From: CAZNQW01 sp964575225
GTDB taxonomy: Bacteria; Chloroflexota; Anaerolineae; JAAYZQ01
DNA length: 6,139 nt
Reading direction: 5' to 3'
Assembly (NCBI GenBank): GCA_964575225.1
Contig: CAZNQW010000233.1
Location: 1 to 6,139, forward strand
Shown: positions 1-5,247 of the stretch, in pieces
How positions within the stretch are numbered: position 1 is the stretch's first letter
Layout of the letters: every line of letters begins with the position of its first letter
Made by a program: the position numbers and the translations under genes
The notes under the pieces: model-generated
Told to the model about the DNA's origin: nothing
What the model saw: the letters and a program-made list of their open reading frames with translations, nothing else
Database searches by the model: none

Positions 1-53
1 AGCGCGCTTGGTTTGGGACCAAGAGGCCGTCGGTTCAAGTCCGACCGCCCCGA
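1..53 (+). tRNA. tRNA-Pro(UGG), 3' part only; gene starts upstream of the window
   Basis: The sequence folds as the 3' two thirds of a tRNA. The 3' strand of the D stem is GCGC at 2-5. The anticodon stem CTTGG (7-11) pairs with CCAAG (19-23) around the 7-nt loop TTTGGGA, giving anticodon TGG at 14-16 (proline). The variable region is 24-28. The T stem GTCGG (29-33) pairs with CCGAC (41-45) around TTCAAGT. The acceptor 3' strand CGCCCCG is at 46-52 and the discriminator is A53. CCA is not encoded, since CT follows. The 5' acceptor strand and 5' D-arm lie outside the window. An integrase gene starts 134 bp downstream on the same strand, the usual layout when an element has integrated into a tRNA 3' end and restored it. 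Confidence 0.93.
1..53. other. putative left attachment site (attL) within tRNA-Pro
   Basis: Tyrosine integrases of islands and satellites commonly recombine within the 3' half of a tRNA gene, leaving a direct repeat of that segment at both ends. Here the tRNA 3' part directly abuts the integrase side of the element. The second copy of the repeat is not inside the window, so the core cannot be delimited. The site is inferred from context, not from a visible repeat pair. Confidence 0.5.
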
Positions 54-61
54 CTCTAGAT

Positions 62-92
62 CGCATGGTTCGGCCCACAAGCCTACCATGCG
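62..92. repeat. 8-bp inverted repeat just after the tRNA
   Basis: CGCATGGT at 62-69 is perfectly repeated as ACCATGCG at 85-92, with a 15-nt loop. A T-rich but interrupted stretch (94-110) follows, so it could be a weak tRNA terminator or an integrase/directionality-factor binding site in the left arm. The same octamer CGCATGGT recurs at 185-192 across the integrase start codon. Confidence 0.45.
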
Positions 93-122
93 GTCTTTGC
101 TTTCGCTTTATGTCTATCACAC

Positions 123-149
123 GTCAAACCCCAGTACGCATAGTTTGAC
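123..149. repeat. 7-bp inverted repeat upstream of the integrase, candidate operator or arm site
   Basis: GTCAAAC (123-129) is inverted as GTTTGAC (143-149) across 13 nt. The right half overlaps TTGACA at 145-150, which matches a -35 consensus, although no good -10 box follows at 16-18 bp. A related TGTCAAA occurs at 6117-6123 near the other end. It could be an integrase arm-type site or an operator over the int promoter. The motif is short, so chance is not excluded. Confidence 0.35.
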
Positions 150-187
150 ACCCCCACAACGAGGCCGTTCCCTAAAGCGGGGGACGC

Positions 188-1171
188 ATGGTACGAACGG
201 CCTTGCCTCTTTCCAGAGCGATTGACGGCTTTCTGCTTCACAAGGCAGCGGAGGGCCGAAGTCAATCGACCCTGGCCAGCTATCGGATATTCTTGGGCAA
301 GCTCCTGGATTATCTTGGCAACGTCCCGTTTCAGGGGATCACCCTCGACGACCTGCGCGGGTTCTTTGCCATGCTTGGCCAAAGCCATCTATCGCCCAAG
401 TCCGTTCGGAACATCCACCTTTGCCTATCCTCTTTCTATAATTGGGCCGTGGCCGAGGGGTTGCACGACGAAAACCCCATCAAGCGCATTGTGCGGCCCA
501 AGGCAGAGTTACCGGCGATCCAGCCCTTCACAAAGGACGAAATCAACGCCATACTCAAAGCATTGGCCCGGTCTGACCCCTGGCGCGATCGTCCCACAAT
601 CCGCAACAAACGCCCCACGGCGACCAGGGACCGGGCCATTGTGCTTATGCTGCTGGACACCGGGCTCAGAGCCTCCGAGCTGTGCGGCCTGACCGTGGGC
701 GACTTTGACCAGGTGACCGGGCACGTCGTGGTCCGGCGGGGCAAGGGAGGCAAGGCGCGCATGGTTCTAGCCTCCAAGGCGACCGGTAAGGCCGTGTGGC
801 GCTACCTTCTGGAACGCACAGAAGAGGGCCGGGACCTGGCCGGGCGCGCCCTGGCCGGGAGGGACCCAGACCCCACAGCGCCCCTGTTTGTCTCGGAATG
901 GAGCGGCTACCCCCGACCCATGACGCGGGGCAGCCTGCTTTCCTTACTCAAGCGAGCTGGGGACCGGGCCGGGGTTCCCCACGTCCACCCCCACCGATTC
1001 CGGCACACGTTCGCGATTGAATACTTGAGAAACGGTGGGGACATCTACACCTTGCAGAGCATCTTGGGCCATTCTAGCCTAGAGATGGTACGCCGCTACC
1101 TGGCCATCGTGCAAGACGACCTGGACGCCGGACACAGAGCGGCAAGCCCGGTTACGAATTGGAGGTTGTAG
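188..1171 (+). CDS. int: tyrosine recombinase / phage-type integrase
   Basis: This 327-residue protein of the tyrosine (XerC/D-like) site-specific recombinase family would catalyse integration and excision at tRNA-Pro through a 3'-phosphotyrosine intermediate. An N-terminal SAM-like core-binding domain spans about residues 8-92. The catalytic domain follows, with Arg-I R161 in TGLRASEL, the beta-hairpin Lys at K186 in GKGGK, HRFRH giving H269 and R272, H295 in LGHSS, and the nucleophile Y304 in RRYL. All six active-site positions are present, so the enzyme looks intact. Length is normal for the short integrases that lack a large arm-binding domain. The start at 188 is preceded by GGGGG (179-183), only 4 nt away, so initiation may be weak. 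The position directly next to the tRNA 3' end points to that tRNA as target. No excisionase was recognised nearby. Confidence 0.95.
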   Translation: MVRTALPLSRAIDGFLLHKAAEGRSQSTLASYRIFLGKLLDYLGNVPFQGITLDDLRGFFAMLGQSHLSPKSVRNIHLCLSSFYNWAVAEGLHDENPIKRIVRPKAELPAIQPFTKDEINAILKALARSDPWRDRPTIRNKRPTATRDRAIVLMLLDTGLRASELCGLTVGDFDQVTGHVVVRRGKGGKARMVLASKATGKAVWRYLLERTEEGRDLAGRALAGRDPDPTAPLFVSEWSGYPRPMTRGSLLSLLKRAGDRAGVPHVHPHRFRHTFAIEYLRNGGDIYTLQSILGHSSLEMVRRYLAIVQDDLDAGHRAASPVTNWRL

Positions 1172-1203
1172 AGAAGATGCTTATCAGGCGCGAGGTTGCA
1201 GAC

Positions 1204-1232
1204 TTGCACTATTTTGGAGTTAGTAGTATAAT
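1204..1232 (+). promoter_or_regulatory. sigma-70-type promoter for the leader RNA / replication operon
   Basis: A perfect -10 hexamer TATAAT lies at 1227-1232. TTGCAC at 1204-1209 is a weak -35 box at the ideal 17-bp spacing. Transcription would start near 1239, just downstream of the integrase stop, and run toward the strong hairpin at 1271-1318 and then the RHH gene. The -35 match is only half consensus, which leaves room for an activator. The intervening TAGTAGTA is a small repeat. Confidence 0.65.
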
Positions 1233-1238
1233 GTGTGT

Positions 1239-1320
1239 GTCCCGGAGACCCGTAACGATTAAAACGATTCAAAACGGGGTCACCTACCGCTGGTTGTCTA
1301 GCGTGGTGACCCCGTTTTTA
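1239..1320 (+). ncRNA. putative ~80-nt leader / small RNA ending in an intrinsic terminator
   Basis: A transcript from the promoter at 1204-1232 would begin near 1239 and stop at the terminator around 1320, giving a discrete RNA of about 80 nt before the replication operon. It contains a direct repeat AACGATT at 1254-1260 and 1263-1269. The segment GACCCGT (1247-1253) could pair with ACGGGGTC (1274-1281), with one bulged base, in competition with the terminator. No credible ORF lies inside. It matches no riboswitch class I recognise. The layout resembles the terminated leader that yields the immunity RNA of satellite P4, but that is analogy only. Without expression data it may simply be an attenuator. 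Confidence 0.45.
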
Positions 1321-1325
1321 TTTTG
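1271..1325 (+). terminator. strong intrinsic terminator / attenuator, probably bidirectional
   Basis: A perfect 14-bp stem pairs AAAACGGGGTCACC (1271-1284) with GGTGACCCCGTTTT (1305-1318). An inner 4-bp stem CGCT/AGCG (1288-1291 with 1300-1303) closes an 8-nt loop. The + strand continues TTTTTATTTT, a good U-tract. The A-rich flank upstream would supply a weaker U-tract on the opposite strand. It can end the integrase transcript as well as any leader started at 1239, and any transcription reaching the RHH gene from upstream must read through it. Confidence 0.88.
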
Positions 1326-1343
1326 CCAAAGGGAGGTGAGCAA

Positions 1344-1532
1344 ATGGCAAGAACGAGCAACAAGCGAACCGAGATCCAGCCGGTCAGTGTGCGACTATCG
1401 CCAGATGAAAAGGCGAAACTTGAACGGTTGGCCCAGGCTACAGGCCGATACCCTAGTCAGGTGTTGCGGTTTTTGGTGCAAACGGCTGAATTGTCAGGGC
1501 ACCCAGACATCAAATCGGAGGTTGTAAGATGA
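1344..1532 (+). CDS. ribbon-helix-helix (CopG/Arc-like) DNA-binding protein
   Basis: A 62-residue basic protein with the ribbon-helix-helix pattern. A basic N-terminal arm leads into a beta strand around PVSVRLS (13-19), helix 1 at about 20-33 (DEKAKLERLAQATG), the turn RYPSQ, and helix 2 at about 37-50. Such proteins dimerise through the strand and bind short inverted or direct repeats. I chose ATG 1344 over an upstream in-frame TTG at 1323 because GGGAGGTG (1331-1338) is an excellent ribosome site at the right distance, and an upstream start would place this site inside the gene. The stop overlaps the next start as ATGA. It opens the replication operon behind a terminator, so a role as copy-number, operon or terminator-region regulator is likely. 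It is the only recognisable transcription regulator in the window. A toxin-antitoxin antitoxin is less likely because no toxin partner follows. Confidence 0.85.
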   Translation: MARTSNKRTEIQPVSVRLSPDEKAKLERLAQATGRYPSQVLRFLVQTAELSGHPDIKSEVVR

Positions 1533-2041
1533 CAAGAAAAAAAGAAGCGCCCACCGCCGGGGCAAACGGCGAAATGGGCGCGGGCGCGGGGTACAACGAC
1601 TGTCTCAAGTATAACCGATGCGCCCCCAAAAGTCAAGTTGTAGACGCCCCAGTTTTGGACGCCCCACACTTGCCCGCGTACCAGAGCGAAAGCGGCAAAC
1701 AATGGTTTGCGTGGTGTGTTTTTTGCCAGCGATGGCACCAACACGGCTCAGGCCCTGGCCACCGGGTGGCGCATTGTCATTGTGAAGATTCCCCGTACAA
1801 GCAAACCGGCTATACTTTGTACTATTCCGGGCTATTTGACAAGGCCTGGCTGAAACAGAACCGGCGGCCTTACGTCTGCCGGCGCTGCCGATCGGACTTG
1901 AGCCCGGTTTTGGGTGGTCCTTGTCCCTCGTGCAAGACCCTGCGACTGAACCGATGGAACGAACACACGCGCAAAGCGCCCAAACCCCAGCTCAGGACAT
2001 CCCGGCTTGAAACACCCCATCTTGTGGAGGGCACACGATGA
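1529..2041 (+). CDS. zinc-binding protein with two Cys/His modules, function unknown
   Basis: A 170-residue protein that starts with ATGA overlapping the RHH stop; GGAGG at 1517-1521 is its ribosome site. The middle carries a Cys/His cluster at about residues 62-97: C63, C66, H70, H72, H78, H82, C83, H84 and C85, followed by a conserved-looking GY. This WCxxCxxxHxHG...GHRxAHC pattern resembles small proteins I recall near primases in actinobacterial phages and integrative plasmids. A second module is a zinc ribbon with C117, C120, C132 and C135. The N-terminal ~50 residues look disordered, contain a DAP-repeat, and have C25 and C31. The end overlaps the primase start by ATGA, so it is probably translationally coupled to replication. 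A DNA-binding accessory factor for the primase-helicase is a reasonable guess. No enzymatic motif is visible. Confidence 0.8.
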   Translation: MTRKKEAPTAGANGEMGAGAGYNDCLKYNRCAPKSQVVDAPVLDAPHLPAYQSESGKQWFAWCVFCQRWHQHGSGPGHRVAHCHCEDSPYKQTGYTLYYSGLFDKAWLKQNRRPYVCRRCRSDLSPVLGGPCPSCKTLRLNRWNEHTRKAPKPQLRTSRLETPHLVEGTR

Positions 2042-4620
2042 CTACACAACCTGAAGCGGTCCAGCATCTTTGGCAGCCTGGCGACCTGGTGCGCCCTGTT
2101 TCCTCTTCTGGGGATTGGCTGACCACTGACCCCGTGGCCGTGGCCCGCCTCGAAGAGAAGGACGGGCAGCCATTCTACATTCTCGTGGGGACGAACACCG
2201 GCTACCCCGAAAGCGAGCTCGAGCCCGGCGGCCTGCTAGAGTGGGCGCTTTGGTACGCGGGGGTTATGGGATGGGCAATCCACCCACTACGCAGAAGGGA
2301 CAAGAACCCCATCCTTGAGAAATGGGGATTGCAGGCGACTACAGACCCCAAGCAGATCCGGGCATGGTGGGCCGGTGGGTACAAGACCCGTAACATCGGG
2401 TTAGCGTGTAAGCCTTCCGGGTTGGTTGTGGTCGATCTGGACGTCAAAAACGGGATAGATGGGATGGGTACATGGGCCAATATTCGAGCCAATCTTGGCT
2501 TTGCCGACGACACCCTGACCAGCCAGACGCCCAGCGGCGGCAAGCACCTGTTTTTTCGGGCCAATGGGGCGGCGATCGGTTCTCCACAAGGGGTTGCCCC
2601 GGGGATCGACATCAAGGCAGATGGCGCTGACAACGGCGGCTATGTGCTCTTACCGCCCTCTGTTTTGGCCGACGGAAAAACCTACACCTGGCTAAAGAGC
2701 CCCCTCGAGCACAAGCCCGCGGAGATTCCCCAGGTTCTTGTGGACCTGTTGACGGGCAAGGCCGGAACGAGTAAGGTCACAACAAGCAAGGCTACAACGA
2801 GTAAGGCTGGAACGGGAAGCACCCCCGACCCGGACCCATGGGACGCGGCAAGCAGTCTCGGGGCGGGCCATGATTCCTATGCAGAAAAGGCCCTCCAGTA
2901 CGAGTTGGGGATTGTCGTCCAGGCCCAGGAAGGCACCCGAAACGACACCTTGAACAAAGCCGCCTTTAGTCTCGGTCAGCTTGTGGGCGATGGCAGGTTG
3001 GACCGGGGTAGGGTGGAAGTGGAATTGACAAAAGCTGCTTACGCCTGTGGATTGCACGTCGATCCGAATTGCGGCCCAAGGGGGATCGCTGGGTCTATCA
3101 AAAGCGGTCTGGACAAGGGAGAACAAGACCCGCGGAGCCTCCGGGGGCTACCAGGTGCAAGCCTACCAGGCACAGCCCCGGACCCGAAACCGGCGGATCA
3201 GGAGCCCCGGTTGTTCAATCGGACGGATCAAGGAAACGCCGAGCGGCTTGTTGCGCGCCACGGGGCGGCATTGCGCTTTTGTGACCCTTGGCGCACCTGG
3301 TTTGTCTGGGACGGGCAGCGATGGAAGAAAGACGACACACTAGAGATCCAGGGGCGGGCCAAAGATACAGCCCGGAACATTCACGCGGAGGCCGTGCTTG
3401 GCAAGGACAAAAAAGAGCGAGACGCTATTGCGGCATGGGCGTCCAAGAGTGAGGATGCGCGCAGAATCGACGCCATGATCAAGATGGCGCGGAACGAAGT
3501 TCCAGTCACGCCCGAAAGCCTCGAGACGGACCCCTGGCTTTTGACCGTCAACAACGGTACACTGGACCTGCGAACGGGCAAGCTGCTGCCCCACGATCCG
3601 GGGCACCTGATCACCAAACTTGCCCCGGTGGACTATGACCCAGAGGCCCAGGCCCCCACGTGGGCAGCCTTCCTGGATCGGATCATGGCCGGGAATCAGG
3701 ACTTGATCGGCTTTCTGCAAAGGGCGGTGGGGTACGCCCTGACCGGCGACACCCGCGAGCATTCGTTTTTCGTGCTCTATGGGGTGGGGGCGAATGGCAA
3801 AACGACCTTTCTGGAAACCTTGAGCGCCATGTTGGGGGATTATGCAGCCGCTACCCCGACCCAAACCCTGCTGGCCCGGCGCGGGGATGCGATGTCCAAC
3901 GACGTGGCCCGCTTGCGGGGAGCGCGGTTTGTGTCGGCGGTAGAGGCCGAAGAGGGACAGCGGTTGGCAGAGAGCTTGGTAAAGCAGATGACCGGCGGGG
4001 ACACTCTGACCGTTCGAAAAATGTACAGCGATTTCTTTGAGTTTAAACCGACCTTTAAGCTCTTCCTGGCCAGCAATCACAAGCCCATCATCCGGGGCAA
4101 CGACTTGGGGATCTGGCGGCGGATTAAGCTAACTCCCTTTGGCGTGGTCATTCCAGACCCGGAACAGGACAAGGACTTGCCCCGCAAGCTACAAGCAGAG
4201 CTGCCCGGTATCTTGGCCTGGGCCGTGCGGGGATGCCTCGAATGGCAGCGGGCCGGGTTGGGGGTTCCACAGGAGGTGGTGCAGGCCACGGCGCAATACC
4301 AAAGCGAAATGGATCACCTGGCCGGGTTCCTGGAAGATATGTGCATCCTGAAGCCCGCAGCGAGGGCAGAGACAGACAAGATATGGGAGGCTTACATCAG
4401 TTGGGCCAGCGCCAACGGGGAAACGCCCTTGACGAAACGGCAATTCAATCGAAAGCTTACAGAGCGCGGCCTTGAGCAACGCAAGTCCGGGGCGGCGCGG
4501 TTCTGGCAGGGGTTAGGACTCGTGGTTGACCCAAGCGATTTTGCGCCCTCTTCCGGGGCAGCAACCGGATCCGGGGCGGTAGAGGAATCGGATCTAGCAT
4601 ATGAGTTGTTTTCGTTCTAG
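2038..4620 (+). CDS. Prim-Pol / D5-type SF3 primase-helicase (replication initiator)
   Basis: This 860-residue multidomain replication protein starts within the preceding stop (ATGA), with GGAGG at 2026-2030. Residues ~10-62 form a small extension that looks beta-rich. Residues ~68-240 are an archaeo-eukaryotic-type Prim-Pol domain: metal ligands D133 and D135 in VVDLDVKNG, SGGKH with H170, and GIDIK with D191 followed by GGYVLLPPS. Residues 241-260 are four KxxTS-like repeats that act as a linker. About 275-365 is a helical connector. From ~390 comes a D5_N-like region (WFVWDGQRWK at 421-430), then the SF3 helicase: Walker A GVGANGKTT (K588), acidic Walker B region VEAEE (635-639), sensor N680 in LASN, and arginine-finger candidates R694/R695. 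A winged-helix-like C-terminus (~760-830) probably binds DNA. It would prime and unwind at the iteron array that begins 26 bp after its stop. All key motifs look intact. Confidence 0.94.
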   Translation: MTTQPEAVQHLWQPGDLVRPVSSSGDWLTTDPVAVARLEEKDGQPFYILVGTNTGYPESELEPGGLLEWALWYAGVMGWAIHPLRRRDKNPILEKWGLQATTDPKQIRAWWAGGYKTRNIGLACKPSGLVVVDLDVKNGIDGMGTWANIRANLGFADDTLTSQTPSGGKHLFFRANGAAIGSPQGVAPGIDIKADGADNGGYVLLPPSVLADGKTYTWLKSPLEHKPAEIPQVLVDLLTGKAGTSKVTTSKATTSKAGTGSTPDPDPWDAASSLGAGHDSYAEKALQYELGIVVQAQEGTRNDTLNKAAFSLGQLVGDGRLDRGRVEVELTKAAYACGLHVDPNCGPRGIAGSIKSGLDKGEQDPRSLRGLPGASLPGTAPDPKPADQEPRLFNRTDQGNAERLVARHGAALRFCDPWRTWFVWDGQRWKKDDTLEIQGRAKDTARNIHAEAVLGKDKKERDAIAAWASKSEDARRIDAMIKMARNEVPVTPESLETDPWLLTVNNGTLDLRTGKLLPHDPGHLITKLAPVDYDPEAQAPTWAAFLDRIMAGNQDLIGFLQRAVGYALTGDTREHSFFVLYGVGANGKTTFLETLSAMLGDYAAATPTQTLLARRGDAMSNDVARLRGARFVSAVEAEEGQRLAESLVKQMTGGDTLTVRKMYSDFFEFKPTFKLFLASNHKPIIRGNDLGIWRRIKLTPFGVVIPDPEQDKDLPRKLQAELPGILAWAVRGCLEWQRAGLGVPQEVVQATAQYQSEMDHLAGFLEDMCILKPAARAETDKIWEAYISWASANGETPLTKRQFNRKLTERGLEQRKSGAARFWQGLGLVVDPSDFAPSSGAATGSGAVEESDLAYELFSF
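2758..2817 (+). repeat. four imperfect 15-bp tandem repeats in the primase-helicase linker
   Basis: Each unit begins AAG and encodes a five-residue unit: KAGTS, KVTTS, KATTS, KAGTG (residues 241-260). The units are in frame and sit exactly between the Prim-Pol and helicase parts, so copy-number changes would alter linker length without breaking the protein. Confidence 0.85.
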
Positions 4621-4645
4621 CGTGGGAGGTTCTAACGTGGGCAAG

Positions 4646-4672
4646 TTTGGACAGAATGGACAGAATGGACAT
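4646..4672 (+). repeat. left iteron array, three 9-bp units
   Basis: The units TGGACAGAA, TGGACAGAA and TGGACA(TCG) run head to tail; the first two are identical. They are oriented toward the central palindrome. Confidence 0.9.
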
Positions 4673-4692
4673 CGAAAACAGGGAAGTCCCTT

Positions 4693-4706
4693 AGCGCGCG
4701 CGCGCT
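4693..4706. repeat. 14-bp GC palindrome at the dyad centre
   Basis: A perfect palindrome of A, six GC dinucleotides and T. Alternating GC of this length can adopt Z-DNA or extrude under negative supercoiling. Its centre coincides exactly with the symmetry axis of the six iterons. Confidence 0.9.
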
Positions 4707-4727
4707 TGGGAGACTCTCGTAAAAACG

Positions 4728-4753
4728 TGTCCAAAGTGTCCATTCTGTCCAAA
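4728..4753 (-). repeat. right iteron array, three 9-bp units inverted
   Basis: Three TGTCCA hexamers at 9-bp spacing are the reverse complement of the left array. The two outer units with their spacer match the left array perfectly over 17 bp; the innermost unit keeps the hexamer but differs in its spacer. Confidence 0.9.
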
Positions 4754-4769
4754 TCGCGGCTCAGAGCGA

Positions 4770-4844
4770 ATACACACACACGCACACACACGGTCTGGGG
4801 GTTGTGTGTGGCAGGGGCAGGCGGTAGGGTAGGGGGGTCTGCCC
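4770..4844. repeat. CA/TG tract and G-rich hairpin region between origin and HNH gene
   Basis: Positions 4770-4791 are 22 nt of uninterrupted purine-pyrimidine alternation, mostly CA. CACACAC (4785-4791) can pair with GTGTGTG (4804-4810) around a 12-nt G-rich loop. GGGCAG (4815-4820) can pair with CTGCCC (4839-4844). G runs occur at 4797-4801, 4814-4817, 4827-4829 and 4832-4837. I see no good promoter here for the downstream genes. The region may be part of the origin, for example a single-strand initiation or unwinding element, or a packaging signal. Confidence 0.5.
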
Positions 4845-4880
4845 AAGGCTGGTTCTGACTGCGTGAAGGAGTGTTGAATC

Positions 4881-5225
4881 ATGCCCAGGAAAGCAGCAAG
4901 GCCGTGTTCTTACCCAGGATGCCCAAATCTGGTAAAGGATCCGAAACGCCGATTCTGTGACGAACACCAGGCGCAAGCCTGGAAACGGGAGAGCGCACAA
5001 CGGAGACGCGACGGCACCCACGCCGACTATGGCCCGCTTTGGGCCAAGATTAGTAAAGCCTACTTGAGGAAACACCCGACCTGCACCAGGTGTGGGCGAC
5101 CGGCTGAAGTGGTACACCACATCAAGCCTCGAGACGTGGCCGGGGACAGCTCTTCTAACCTAACGAGTTTATGCCGGGTTTGCCATAGCCGGACCCATGC
5201 AGAACAGGGGGACTATTTTGGATAG
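4881..5225 (+). CDS. HNH endonuclease, phage packaging type
   Basis: A 114-residue protein with two zinc sites. The N-terminal finger has C9, C14, C26 and H29. The HNH core at about residues 65-106 has C68 and C71, HH at 79-80 in VVHHIKP, N93 in the SNLTSLC segment, C98, C101 and H102, and a final H106, so the beta-beta-alpha metal nuclease looks complete. AAGGAG (4866-4871) is a good ribosome site for ATG 4881. In cos-type phages such small HNH nucleases are encoded next to the terminase genes and are known to work with terminase in cos cleavage and packaging. The next gene here is a P27-type terminase small subunit, which supports that role over a homing endonuclease. The stop codon lies inside the first unit of a 13-bp tandem repeat. 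Confidence 0.92.
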   Translation: MPRKAARPCSYPGCPNLVKDPKRRFCDEHQAQAWKRESAQRRRDGTHADYGPLWAKISKAYLRKHPTCTRCGRPAEVVHHIKPRDVAGDSSSNLTSLCRVCHSRTHAEQGDYFG

Positions 5226-5247
5226 GGTACCAAGATAGGGTACCAAG
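5221..5247. repeat. perfect 13-bp tandem direct repeat between HNH and terminase genes
   Basis: GATAGGGTACCAA occurs at 5221-5233 and again immediately at 5234-5246, with one more matching G. Each unit contains the palindrome GGTACC. It begins inside the last codons of the HNH gene. Two identical copies beside the terminase small subunit gene suggest a protein-binding or packaging site, though the function is inferred. Confidence 0.9.

Larger units (their letters stand above)
4646..4753. other. putative replication origin: six iterons around a central GC palindrome
   Basis: Three TGGACA hexamers at 4648-4653, 4657-4662 and 4666-4671 are spaced exactly 9 bp apart. They are mirrored by three TGTCCA hexamers at 4728-4733, 4737-4742 and 4746-4751 with the same spacing. 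The outermost 17 bp on each side (4646-4662 and 4737-4753) are perfect inverted copies. The dyad axis (4699.5) is also the centre of the 14-bp palindrome AGCGCGCGCGCGCT (4693-4706). Smaller palindromes GGGAAGTCCC (4681-4690) and GAGACTCTC (4710-4718) flank it nearly symmetrically. The position, 26 bp after a primase-helicase gene, fits a satellite origin such as that of P4, whose primase-helicase binds iterons. An operator for the downstream module is the main alternative. Confidence 0.75.

Noticed and set aside
145..176. Promoter for the integrase with -35 TTGACA
   Set aside because: The -35 box is perfect, but no acceptable -10 hexamer occurs at 16-18 bp. I kept it only as part of an inverted repeat.
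83..388. 101-codon minus-strand frame as a possible excisionase or repressor
   Set aside because: Most of it is antisense to the integrase, and it shows no helix-turn-helix or excisionase pattern.
1323..1343. Upstream TTG start for the RHH protein
   Set aside because: The ribosome site GGGAGGTG lies inside this extension and is correctly placed for ATG 1344.
1159..1527. 122-codon + strand frame spanning the terminator and the RHH gene
   Set aside because: It crosses the promoter and the intrinsic terminator and conflicts with the well-supported RHH frame.
1643..1666. Direct repeat GACGCCCCA at 15-bp spacing as an iteron pair
   Set aside because: It is in frame inside the zinc-protein gene and encodes a DAP repeat. 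Two copies alone do not support a binding site.
3340..4080. 246-codon open frame on the minus strand
   Set aside because: It lies wholly inside the helicase part of the primase-helicase gene, whose motifs are intact. The open antisense frame is expected in GC-rich coding DNA, and its translation shows no domain.
4601..4858. 85-codon + strand frame across the iteron region
   Set aside because: Its translation simply reads the repeats (GQNGQNGH, THTRTHT), it has no suitable ribosome site, and it overlaps the end of the primase-helicase.
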